The notes under the pieces were generated by a model that made no database searches, was not told the origin of the DNA, and saw only the letters and a list, made by a program, of their open reading frames with translations. Below are positions 14,092-20,665 of a DNA stretch of 20,665 bases, in pieces. The DNA comes from Chloroflexota bacterium (GTDB lineage: Bacteria > Chloroflexota > Limnocylindria > Limnocylindrales > CSP1-4): the NCBI GenBank assembly GCA_025355255.1, contig JANYAA010000411.1, positions 1 to 20,665 on the forward strand. Reading direction: 5' to 3'. How positions within the stretch are numbered: the stretch's first letter is position 1; each line of letters begins with the position of its first letter. A program made the position numbers and the translations under genes.

Positions 14092-14122
14092 GTGTGCACC
14101 ATGGTGTGAAATCAATGCACAC
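14092..14122. promoter_or_regulatory. Palindromic operator-like region upstream of vapB, containing copy D of the 19-bp element
   Basis: The region contains nested symmetry. CACCATGGTG (14097-14106) is a perfect 10-bp palindrome. GTGTGCA (14092-14098) and TGCACAC (14116-14122) are 7-bp inverted arms around the same region. The plus-strand sequence TGTGCACCATGGTGTGAAAT (14093-14112) matches the repeats at 17509-17684 with 17 identical positions, two mismatches and one single-base gap relative to the copy at 17666. Ribbon-helix-helix antitoxins normally repress their own operon through such palindromes. Confidence 0.6.
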
Positions 14123-14162
14123 ACGGTATCACCCGCCTCGCCAAGCGACAGCCTCCGATAGA

Positions 14163-14181
14163 CTGCATCACCACTATGCAG
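14163..14181. promoter_or_regulatory. Inverted repeat CTGCAT-N7-ATGCAG in the divergent vapB/flavoprotein spacer
   Basis: Perfect six-base arms (14163-14168 and 14176-14181) lie 29 bases before the flavoprotein start and about 70 bases from vapB. A weak -35/-10 pair for the plus strand, TAGACT at 14159-14164 and TTGAAT at 14183-14188 (spacing 18), flanks it. A repressor bound here could block that promoter. Purely sequence-based. Confidence 0.35.
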
Positions 14182-14210
14182 CTTGAATAGCGACCCACAC
14201 GGAGGGCGGC

Positions 14211-15839
14211 GTGCCGCAGCGCTACGACGCGGTGATCATCGGCGGAGGCCACAACGGGCTCATCTCCGCTGCGTACCTGGCTCGCGCGGGCCTCAAGACG
14301 GTTGTGCTTGAGCGCCGGCACGTCCTGGGCGGCGCAGCGGTCACCGAGGAGATCATCCCGGGCTTCAAGTTCAGCGTGGCGAGCTACGTCGTCAGCCTTC
14401 TGCGGCCCGAGATCATCCGCGACCTTGACCTGCCCAAGCACGGCCTGGACATCCTCCCGCTGGACGGGACCTTCACCCCGGTGCCGAAGGGCGAGGGCCC
14501 GAAGGCCGGCGGTGGCGACTACCTCTGGCGCGTCAACGACCACGGCCGCACCATCCGCGAGCTGCGCCGCTGGAGCAAGAACGACGCCGAGGCGTACGAG
14601 GAATACGGCCAGCTCATGGTGGAGATGGCCCGGTTCATCAAGCCCATCCTGAGCATGGTCCCGGGCGATCCCACCGAGAATGACCCGCGCCCGCTGCTCC
14701 CCATCGCCAGCCTCGCCCGCAAGTTCGCCCAGCTGCCGGAGCGTCAGCAGGCGGTCTTCGTCCAGCTGATGACGATGTCCGCCAAGGATTTCCTGGACCA
14801 GTGGTTCGAGACGCTGCCGCTCAAGGCGACGATGTCGGCGTCCGGGATCATCGGCACGTACCAGGGCATCAACTCGCCGGGTACCGCCTACGTGCTGCTG
14901 CACCACTACATGGGCGAGATTGACGGCGCCTTCCGCGCCTGGGGCATCCCCAAGGGCGGCACCGGCGGCATCTCGTACGCCATCGCTCGGGCCGCGCAGG
15001 CGCAGGGCGCCGAGATCCGCACGGAAGCCCCCGTGGCACGGATCATGGTCAAGGACGGACGCGCCACAGGCGTGGTGCTGACCAGCGGCGAGGAGATTGA
15101 GGCGGGCTCCGTGCTCGCGTCCACGGATGCCAAGGTGACGTTCCTGGACCTGCTGGAGCCCGGCACGCTGACCCCGGAGTTTGAGCAGGAGGTCCGCCGC
15201 TTCAAGTTCCGCGGCTCGTCGGGCAAGGTCAACCTTGCCGTGGACCGGCTGCCGGACTTCACGTGTCTGCCCGGTGAGGGCGAGCACCTGCGGGGCGCCA
15301 TTTCGTTCAGCCCCAACCCGGTTGAGATGGAGCAGGCGTACGACGACGCAAAGTACGGGCACTGGAGCAAGCGCCCGTATATGGACATGATCATCCCCAC
15401 CCTTGTGGATCCGCAGATGGCCCCGCCAGGCAAGCACGTCATCTCGTGCTTCGTGCAGTACGCGCCGTACAAACTGGCGCCGGAGCTTGGCACCTGGGAC
15501 GAGAACAACAACCGCGAGAAGTTCGGCGATGCCGTCATCGACCGGATCGCGGAGTTTGCGCCCAACATCCGCGACATCATCATCGGCCGCCAGGTCCTCA
15601 CCCCGCTCGATATCGAGCGGACGATGGGCCTCACGGAAGGGAACATCTTCCAGGGCGAGCTCTCGCTGGAGCAGCTGTTCTTCAACCGGCCGGTCCCGGG
15701 GTACGCCCGGTTCCGGACGCCAGTGGACAACCTGTGGCTCACCGGCTCGTCCACGCACCCGGGCGGCGGGATCATGGGCGCCAACGGGCGCCTCGCCGCA
15801 CTTGAGGTCCTGAAATCCCGCGGCCGGAAGGTGGCCTGA
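14211..15839 (+). CDS. FAD-dependent oxidoreductase, PYROXD2 / phytoene-dehydrogenase-like (first of tandem pair)
   Basis: The product is 542 residues. The N-terminal dinucleotide-binding motif is AVIIGGGHNGLISAAYLARAG, starting at residue 7 with the glycines at 11-13 and 16. It is followed by the FAD-ribose acid in TVVLERRHVLGGAA. The C-terminal FAD motif is NLWLTGSSTHPGGGIMGANG. Length and motifs fit the PYROXD2/COG1233 group, a flavin monooxygenase/desaturase-related family of largely unknown substrates. No crtB or other carotenoid gene is nearby, so phytoene is not supported. The GTG start has GGAGG five bases upstream (14201-14205), which fixes it. The next gene begins two bases after its stop, so they form one operon, divergent from vapBC. 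Confidence 0.93.
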   Translation: MPQRYDAVIIGGGHNGLISAAYLARAGLKTVVLERRHVLGGAAVTEEIIPGFKFSVASYVVSLLRPEIIRDLDLPKHGLDILPLDGTFTPVPKGEGPKAGGGDYLWRVNDHGRTIRELRRWSKNDAEAYEEYGQLMVEMARFIKPILSMVPGDPTENDPRPLLPIASLARKFAQLPERQQAVFVQLMTMSAKDFLDQWFETLPLKATMSASGIIGTYQGINSPGTAYVLLHHYMGEIDGAFRAWGIPKGGTGGISYAIARAAQAQGAEIRTEAPVARIMVKDGRATGVVLTSGEEIEAGSVLASTDAKVTFLDLLEPGTLTPEFEQEVRRFKFRGSSGKVNLAVDRLPDFTCLPGEGEHLRGAISFSPNPVEMEQAYDDAKYGHWSKRPYMDMIIPTLVDPQMAPPGKHVISCFVQYAPYKLAPELGTWDENNNREKFGDAVIDRIAEFAPNIRDIIIGRQVLTPLDIERTMGLTEGNIFQGELSLEQLFFNRPVPGYARFRTPVDNLWLTGSSTHPGGGIMGANGRLAALEVLKSRGRKVA

Positions 15840-15841
15840 CG

Positions 15842-17467
15842 ATGGCTAGCTCAACCAACCGATACGACGCCATCGTCATCGGCGGCGGTCACAACGGCCT
15901 CGTCTCGGCGGCGTACATGGCCAAGGGCGGTCTGCGCGTCCTGGTGCTTGAGGCGCGAGACCAGGTTGGCGGCGCGGCCGTGACGGAGTCGCTGGGCGGC
16001 GTTCGCGTGCCTGCGCTGGCACACACCGTGGGCCGGCTTCGCCCGTCCGTCGCGTCCGATCTGGACCTGCGCTCCCACGGGCTGGCGCTCGTCTCGCCCG
16101 AGGTCCGCGTCTTCGCCCCGCAACCGGATGGCCGCGCGGTGACGCTTTGGGGCGAGCTGGCGCGCAGCGTCGAATCCCTGCGCATCTGGTCCGAGACCGA
16201 CGCCACGGCATTCGTGGAGTTTGACCGCCGCGTGCGGGCGCTCTCGAAGTTCCTGTTTGACCTTGGCGAAGAGGCCCCGCCCGAAATCAAGGCGCCAGGC
16301 TTTGGCGATGCGCTCGTTGGTCTGCGTCTTGGCCGCGCGTTCCGCGGTCTGGGCCGCAACGACGGGCGGACCATGCTGCGCGTGGTGGCGATGGCCGTTG
16401 CGGACTTTGTCGCCGAGTCCTTCTCGACCGAGGCCATCCGGGCCACCACCGCGTGGCGTGGCGTGCGGCACACGGCGATGGGCCCCTGGTCTGCGGGTTC
16501 CACCCAGGTGCTGCTGGCCGATGCCGCAGGCAACGACGGCGGCGCCGGGGAGACGGTGTTTGCCAAGGGCGGCCCGTCGGGTCTGTCCGACGCGCTGGCG
16601 TCCGCGGCACGCGCGTTTGGCGCGGAGGTCCGCACCGGCGTCCGCGTTTCGCAGGTGCTCACCGCTGACGGCGTGGTCACGGGTGTTGTCACGGATGCCG
16701 GTGAGGAGATCGCGGCGGCTGCCGTGGTGTCCGGTGTGGACCCCAAGCGCCTGCTCACAACGCTGGTTGATCCGGTCACCGTGGGTCCCAATATGCGCTG
16801 GCGCGCCGGCAACATCCGGACGCCGGGGACCACCGCGAAGGTGAACCTCGTGCTCGACGGGCTGCCGGACTTCCCTGCTGCCGGGGGCGATGCACGCCTG
16901 CTGCGCGGCCGGATCCAGGTTGGCACGACATCGATTGACGCGATGGAGCACGCCTTCGACGAGTCGAAGTATGGGCGCTTTGCTGCGACGCCGGTGCTTG
17001 AGGCGACGATCCCGTCGCTGGTGGACCCGTCGCTTGTGGAGGGCGCGCCCGAGGGTACGCACGTCATGAGTGTGGTGGCCCAGTGGATGCCGCCGAAGCG
17101 TGCCGCTGCAGATTGGGCCGCTGCCGGCGGGGCCGCGGACCGCGAGGCCGTGGGTGACGCCGTCCTGCGCTCGCTTGAGACCGTTGCCCCGGGTATCACC
17201 GGCCGCGTCAAGGTCCGCCAGGTGCTCACGCCGGGTGACCTCGAGACCCAGTACGGGCTGACCGGCGGCCACCCGATGCACGCGGAGCCCGGGCTGGACT
17301 CGTTCTTCCTGTGGCGGCCGCTGCTGGGCTGGGCCCGCTACCGGATGCCTGTGCAGGGCCTGTACCTCGCCGGCTCGGGGGCGCACCCGGGCGGCGGCGT
17401 CACAGGCGCCCCGGGCCGGAACGCGGCGCGCGAGGTCATCGCGGACAAGCGCAAGCGCCGCAAGTAG
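15842..17467 (+). CDS. FAD-dependent oxidoreductase, PYROXD2 / phytoene-dehydrogenase-like (second of tandem pair)
   Basis: The product is 541 residues and clearly a paralogue of the preceding one. The Rossmann motif is AIVIGGGHNGLVSAAYMAKGG, starting at residue 10 with the glycines at 14-16 and 19. It is followed by VLVLEARDQVGGAAVTE. The C-terminal FAD motif is LYLAGSGAHPGGGVTGAPG. The central substrate region differs much more (for example MGPWSAGSTQVLLADA here against SPGTAYVLLHHYMGE in the partner), so the two probably act on different substrates or form a heteromeric enzyme. The ATG at 15842 follows the partner's stop by two bases, so expression is coupled. The gene ends convergent to surE. 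Substrate unknown. Confidence 0.93.
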   Translation: MASSTNRYDAIVIGGGHNGLVSAAYMAKGGLRVLVLEARDQVGGAAVTESLGGVRVPALAHTVGRLRPSVASDLDLRSHGLALVSPEVRVFAPQPDGRAVTLWGELARSVESLRIWSETDATAFVEFDRRVRALSKFLFDLGEEAPPEIKAPGFGDALVGLRLGRAFRGLGRNDGRTMLRVVAMAVADFVAESFSTEAIRATTAWRGVRHTAMGPWSAGSTQVLLADAAGNDGGAGETVFAKGGPSGLSDALASAARAFGAEVRTGVRVSQVLTADGVVTGVVTDAGEEIAAAAVVSGVDPKRLLTTLVDPVTVGPNMRWRAGNIRTPGTTAKVNLVLDGLPDFPAAGGDARLLRGRIQVGTTSIDAMEHAFDESKYGRFAATPVLEATIPSLVDPSLVEGAPEGTHVMSVVAQWMPPKRAAADWAAAGGAADREAVGDAVLRSLETVAPGITGRVKVRQVLTPGDLETQYGLTGGHPMHAEPGLDSFFLWRPLLGWARYRMPVQGLYLAGSGAHPGGGVTGAPGRNAAREVIADKRKRRK

Positions 17468-17508
17468 GGCTCGCGGCGCGCTCGTTCTCGGGTGCGTCCG
17501 ACCTCAAG

Positions 17509-17527
17509 ATTTCACAAGGAGTGAACA
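17509..17527 (-). repeat. 19-bp palindromic element, copy A
   Basis: The plus strand reads ATTTCACAAGGAGTGAACA. Its complement TGTTCACTCCTTGTGAAAT matches copy C at 16 of 19 positions, differing only in three central bases. The core is TTCAC-N5-GTGAA with perfect five-base arms (17511-17525). It lies 42 bases after the end of the flavoprotein gene, in inverted orientation to copies B and C. Confidence 0.65.
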
Positions 17528-17550
17528 GGGCGGGGTCTCAAAGCGCCTCG

Positions 17551-17569
17551 TGTTCACTAGGTGTGAAAA
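17551..17569 (+). repeat. 19-bp palindromic element, copy B
   Basis: TGTTCACTAGGTGTGAAAA shares 18 consecutive bases with copy C. The core TTCAC-TAGGT-GTGAA spans 17553-17567. Its centre (17560) is 42 bases from the centre of copy A (17518), about four helical turns. Confidence 0.7.
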
Positions 17570-17665
17570 GTAGCGGCCGCCGACGGCGTCCCGCGGTCAG
17601 GTACGCGTTTACACGGCTCTGAGGACCGACGACGTGGGCCCGTGCCCCCGTTTTCGCCGCCGAGT

Positions 17666-17684
17666 TGTTCACTAGGTGTGAAAT
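17666..17684 (+). repeat. 19-bp palindromic element, copy C
   Basis: TGTTCACTAGGTGTGAAAT is identical to copy B over its first 18 bases. The core spans 17668-17682. Its centre (17675) is 115 bases from that of copy B, about eleven helical turns, and it lies 31 bases beyond the surE stop. No T-run follows any of the copies, so they do not look like ordinary terminators. Confidence 0.7.
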
Positions 17685-17714
17685 TCGCCGAGGATCCTCG
17701 CGCCGGCGCCCGCT

Positions 17715-18671
17715 CTAGTCACCAGCCTCGTCCAGCGACCACGCCCAACTGGGGAGTTCGCGCAGCAGGCGTCGGCCGGTGAGGTCCAGGTGGATCGGCG
17801 TCACGGAAACGCGGCGGTTGACCACCGCGTGGATGTCTGTGCCCGGGACGCCCAGCCCGGTCGGGGGTTGTCCGCCAATCCAGTAGTAGGGCGTGCCGCG
17901 CGGGTCCACGCGCCGCAGCAGTTCGTCCTGATACACGCGGTGGCCAAGACGGGTCACCTCGACGCCCGCGCACTCCGAGGCCGCAACTGCCGGCACGTTC
18001 ACCGACAGCAGTTCGCCCCGCCGCAGCCCGTGCTCAAGGATGTTGCGCGCCACCATGCGAGCGGCGATCCCCGCCAGCTCGAAGTCCATCCGATCCACGT
18101 ATTCCTGCGATATCGCGAAGGCCGGCAGCCCGGCGATCACGGCTTCCATCGCGGCCGAAACCGTGCCGGAGTATGTGACGTCGTCGCCCAGGTTGGCGCC
18201 GTAGTTGATCCCCGAGGCCACGATGTCAAATGGCTGCTCGAAGAACCCCAGCGTCGCCAGCGCCACGCAGTCCGTTGGAGACCCGTCCACGGACCAGCCG
18301 GTGGAACCGTCTGCGAGCTTGCGCTCCCGCACGCGGAGCGGCCGCATCATCGTCTTCCCGTGGCCCACCGCAGACTGGTTGGTCTCGGGGGCAACCACCT
18401 CGACATCGCCCACGACCTCAAGCGCCTGCTTCAACGCGAGCAGCCCCAGCGAGTCGATACCGTCGTCGTTGGTGACCAGGATCCGGGGCCGTGCCGTCCA
18501 GATGGTCAGCGGGCGGCCTAGGCGCTTGAGCGGTCGACTGCCGGCACGGGCGCCAGCAAGCGGCTCGCCGTGCTCCATGTCCACATCGCGGCGCTCGGCT
18601 CGGGCACGCTCGCGCGACATGTCGGGCTGGTTGGGCCCGTCTGGCGGTTTGGCCGCCTCATCATCCTTCAC
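17715..18671 (-). CDS. surE: 5'-nucleotidase SurE with N-terminal extension
   Basis: SurE hydrolyses nucleoside 5'-monophosphates (and exopolyphosphate in some species) in the cytoplasm, using a divalent metal. The family start RILVTNDDGIDSLGL lies at residues 63-77 (metal Asp69, Asp70). NQSAVGHG supplies Ser100, and SGINYGANLGDDVTYSGTVSAAMEA supplies Asn156. The product is 318 residues, against about 250 for most SurE, because a charged 60-residue stretch precedes the domain. In-frame ATGs at residues 1, 18 and 32 exist but none is close to the domain start, so some extension is unavoidable. ATG 18671 overlaps the stop of the upstream AI-2E-family gene by four bases, favouring the longest form by coupling. 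It is convergent with the flavoprotein operon. Confidence 0.94.
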   Translation of the reverse strand: MKDDEAAKPPDGPNQPDMSRERARAERRDVDMEHGEPLAGARAGSRPLKRLGRPLTIWTARPRILVTNDDGIDSLGLLALKQALEVVGDVEVVAPETNQSAVGHGKTMMRPLRVRERKLADGSTGWSVDGSPTDCVALATLGFFEQPFDIVASGINYGANLGDDVTYSGTVSAAMEAVIAGLPAFAISQEYVDRMDFELAGIAARMVARNILEHGLRRGELLSVNVPAVAASECAGVEVTRLGHRVYQDELLRRVDPRGTPYYWIGGQPPTGLGVPGTDIHAVVNRRVSVTPIHLDLTGRRLLRELPSWAWSLDEAGD

Positions 18672-19864
18672 CTTGCCGCCAGCCGAGCCTCGTCGAGGTC
18701 CTCGTCGATGCCGCCCACGGGCTCACGCGGCCGCCGAACGGGCCGCCCCTCGCGCGCCTCGAGTCGCTTCGTCGCGCGGTCCGCCACGTTGCCTGCGTCG
18801 TGCGTGCGCTCAAACCAGTGGAAGAAGAACGCCGACAGCACCGCGGCAATGGGGATGCCGAAGATGGCGCCGGCAAACCCGGCGATGGACGACCCGACAA
18901 TCACAGAGCCCAGCACCACGATGGGGTGAATGCCCACGGCGCCGGCCATCAGGCGCGGCTGGAGCACGTTCATCGTCACGAACCAGCCCACCGCCATGGC
19001 GATCACCACCGGCAGCGTCGCGCCGGGGTTCAGCACCAGCGCCACCAGCACCGGCGGTGCCCACGAGACGAACGGCCCGAAGAACGGAATGGCATGGAGG
19101 ACGCCGGCGATGCCGATGGTCACGGCCGCGTACGGCAGGCCGAAGACCAGATCGACGAAGGCCGTGATCAGCCCGAACGCCATGCCCATGATGAGCTGTG
19201 TCCGCAGGAACCCGCCAAACGACCGAGACACGCTGGTCTGCACCATGTGCGCCGTCATCGCCTGGCTGGGTGGGACGAGGCGCCAAATGAAGCTGAGTGC
19301 CTTGTCGCGGTCCAGCGCGATGTAGATGGCCATGATGACGACGATCAGGATGTTGCCCAGCACGCCGATGCTGGCCACCGCAATCTCCTGCAGCGGTCCG
19401 ACCAGCTGCCCGGCCCATGCCTGCAGGTTCTCGACGATCTTGGGGGCCTGCCTCGCAAGGTCGATGTTGAAGCCAAACGTCGCCAGCCGGCGACCCACCT
19501 CGGTCAGCGCCGTGGTGAGCTGTGCCTCAAGTCTGGGCGCGTCCTTGAGGAAGTCGCCGATGGAGCCCGCGAGGGCCGCCGATGCCTGGATGAGCACCGC
19601 GATCAACCCGCCCACCAGCGCGACGAACACGAGCAGCACCGCCAGCGCGTCCGGCAGTCTGGGCACCAGCCGCTTGATCGCGCCAACGAGTGGCAGCACC
19701 GCAAAGGCCAACAGCCAGGCCAAGAAGAACAGCATCAGCACGTCGCTGAAGAAGGCCAGGACCTGGATGGTGAAACCGGCCACCACAAACCCGAGGGCGA
19801 TGACGGCCAGGATCAGGATGATGTCGAGCAGGCGACGCTGGCGGTCGGTCAATTCGATCGGCAT
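18668..19864 (-). CDS. AI-2E/PerM-family membrane transporter
   Basis: The product is 398 residues with about eight membrane segments. Two or three lie at about 13-95, followed by a long amphipathic non-membrane region (about 96-165), and the remaining helices run to about 345. Family landmarks are VIMAIYIALDRDKA, LIMGMAFGLITAFVDLVFGLPYA and the C-terminal GIHPIVVLGSVIVGSSIAGF with GAIFGIPIAAVL. The family includes TqsA/PerM-type exporters and Na+/H+ antiporter-like members, so the transported molecule is not predictable. The cytoplasmic tail is highly charged (RREPVGGIDEDLDEARLAAR-like). The ATG is six bases after a TAGGCT box, suggesting its own leaderless promoter. Its stop overlaps surE, forming a two-gene unit. 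Confidence 0.93.
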   Translation of the reverse strand: MPIELTDRQRRLLDIILILAVIALGFVVAGFTIQVLAFFSDVLMLFFLAWLLAFAVLPLVGAIKRLVPRLPDALAVLLVFVALVGGLIAVLIQASAALAGSIGDFLKDAPRLEAQLTTALTEVGRRLATFGFNIDLARQAPKIVENLQAWAGQLVGPLQEIAVASIGVLGNILIVVIMAIYIALDRDKALSFIWRLVPPSQAMTAHMVQTSVSRSFGGFLRTQLIMGMAFGLITAFVDLVFGLPYAAVTIGIAGVLHAIPFFGPFVSWAPPVLVALVLNPGATLPVVIAMAVGWFVTMNVLQPRLMAGAVGIHPIVVLGSVIVGSSIAGFAGAIFGIPIAAVLSAFFFHWFERTHDAGNVADRATKRLEAREGRPVRRPREPVGGIDEDLDEARLAAR

Positions 19865-19870
19865 GGCCGA

Positions 19871-19876
19871 AGCCTA
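19871..19876 (-). promoter_or_regulatory. Candidate -10 box (TAGGCT on the minus strand) for the AI-2E-family gene
   Basis: On the minus strand TAGGCT is followed by TCGGCC and then the ATG at 19864, the same TANNNT-N6-start geometry as at 2086-2098. No Shine-Dalgarno and no clear -35 box are seen. It would allow expression of the transporter and surE independently of trpS, which ends 74 bases upstream. Confidence 0.45.
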
Positions 19877-19938
19877 CGACGCCCGTCGATACCTCGCGCG
19901 GCGGTCCTGCGTGTCGGCGCGGCGCCGGCGCGCGGCAC

Positions 19939-20665
19939 TTAGCGCAGGCCCATCTTCTCCTTGACCTCGGCCATCGTGGCCGCGGCCTTCGGCGCGAGGC
20001 GATCCGCGCCTGCCTCAAGGATCCCGTCGATCTCGCGGGGGTGCGCCATCAGCTCCGCGTAGCGCTCGCGGGCGCCGGCATAGCGGTCGATGATCCGCTG
20101 GGCGAGCAGCTTCTTCGTGTCCACGCAGCCGGTGCGCGCGGACGCCTCGCCTTCCCAGACCTCCTCGTAGTCGTCGCCGAAGAAGCGGTGCAGCTGGCAC
20201 ACGTTGCAGGCCGACGGGCGACCGGGATCGGTGCGCTTGATGCGCTCTGTGTCCGTCACCATCGACATGACCTGCTTGCGGATCTCGTCGGGCGAGGCAA
20301 GGATCTCGATGGTGTTGCCCACGGACTTGGACATCTTCTTGACGCCGTCCGTGCCCAGGACCACGGGCGCACTGGTGTAGACCGCTTGCGGCTCCGGGAA
20401 CGTGTCGCCGTAGCGATAGTTAAACGCGCGGACGATCTCGCGGCTGAGCTCAAGGTGCGCCGCCTGGTCCTTGCCAACGGGCACGAGGCTGGCCTTGTAG
20501 ATCACGATGTCGGCCGCCTGCAGCACTGGGTACGTGAGCAGGCCATGGTTAACGTCATCGGGCTGGTTGGCGACCTTGTCCTTGTACGTTGGCGTCCGCT
20601 CGAGCCAGCTAACCGGCGTCACCGTCGTGAGCAGCCACATGAGCTCGGTGTGCTCGGGGCGGTGG
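19939..20665 (-). CDS. trpS: Tryptophan--tRNA ligase, C-terminal part (gene runs off the right edge)
   Basis: About 241 C-terminal residues are visible, with the start outside the window. The class I aminoacyl-tRNA synthetase features seen are HRPEHTEL at the edge, YPVLQAADIVIYKASLVPVGKDQAAHLELSREI (tryptophan and ATP pocket, including the GxDQ-type motif) and the KMSKS loop as VKKMSKSVGN. The anticodon-binding helical region follows (CNVCQLHRFF, GCVDTKKLLAQRI). The N-terminal HIGH-type motif is not in the window. Only part of the cysteine pattern of [4Fe-4S] TrpS proteins is present, so cluster binding is unlikely. The enzyme charges tRNA-Trp in the cytoplasm. It ends at TAA 19941-19939 and is followed by a GC-rich inverted repeat (GCGCCGGCGC at 19922-19931) without a T-run. 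Confidence 0.96.
   Translation of the reverse strand, partial: HRPEHTELMWLLTTVTPVSWLERTPTYKDKVANQPDDVNHGLLTYPVLQAADIVIYKASLVPVGKDQAAHLELSREIVRAFNYRYGDTFPEPQAVYTSAPVVLGTDGVKKMSKSVGNTIEILASPDEIRKQVMSMVTDTERIKRTDPGRPSACNVCQLHRFFGDDYEEVWEGEASARTGCVDTKKLLAQRIIDRYAGARERYAELMAHPREIDGILEAGADRLAPKAAATMAEVKEKMGLR

Noticed and set aside
14211..17467. Carotenoid biosynthesis (crtI) assignment
   Set aside because: Best fit is the PYROXD2-like group and there are no crtB or other carotenoid genes nearby.
17509..17684. CRISPR array
   Set aside because: Only three short copies, one inverted, with unequal spacing and no cas genes in the window.
20150..20240. [4Fe-4S] cluster site in TrpS
   Set aside because: The cysteines CNVC and GC do not match the C-x22-C-x6-C-x2-C spacing of iron-sulfur TrpS proteins.

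Overview
The window is about 20.7 kb of very GC-rich, gene-dense bacterial DNA. It looks like a chromosomal segment from an uncultured high-GC, probably single-membrane bacterium. Three traits suggest a member of the Chloroflexota (Limnocylindria-like): Ser/Thr/Pro-rich lipoproteins, many GTG starts, and genes whose start codon sits 6 bases after a TANNNT -10 box. That placement is an inference from style; there is no rRNA or other phylogenetic marker here beyond a partial trpS.

Layout from left to right. (1) Positions 1-2063 hold the end of a cobalamin/siderophore-type ABC importer: the C-terminus of the binding protein, a FecCD-type permease and an ATPase, joined by a 7-base gap and a GTGA overlap. 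(2) Positions 2086-5542 hold a lipoprotein, a class I/II PLP aminotransferase and three small exported proteins of unknown function. (3) Positions 5812-7406 hold an intact hipBA toxin-antitoxin operon behind its own promoter. (4) Positions 7559-8266 encode a membrane-anchored DUF2807-type repeat protein. (5) Positions 8301-12867 hold a GcvT-like aminomethyltransferase on the minus strand. A degraded VapC remnant separates it from a divergent 984-residue fusion of an APH-type kinase, a degenerate M23-like domain and a class III aminotransferase/phospho-lyase. (6) Positions 13111-14112 hold a minus-strand vapBC operon with a third small DUF4177-like gene. (7) Positions 14211-17467 hold two tandem PYROXD2/phytoene-dehydrogenase-like flavoproteins. 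(8) Positions 17715-20665 hold, on the minus strand, SurE translationally coupled behind an AI-2E/PerM-family membrane protein, then the C-terminal part of TrpS running off the right edge.

The T-protein-like enzyme, the kinase/phospho-lyase fusion, the two flavoproteins and perhaps the class I/II aminotransferase could form a dispersed set for breakdown of amines or modified amino acids. This is inferred from families and proximity; no substrate can be read from the sequence.

The most unusual structure is a 19-20 bp imperfect palindrome, roughly TGTTCACTNNNTGTGAAAT, present four times. One copy overlaps the vapB start region at 14093-14112. Three lie in the 247-bp gap between the convergent flavoprotein and surE genes, with centres 42 and 115 bp apart, close to whole helical turns. 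The copies therefore bracket the flavoprotein pair. They look like binding sites of one regulator, possibly VapB itself, or a small dispersed repeat family.
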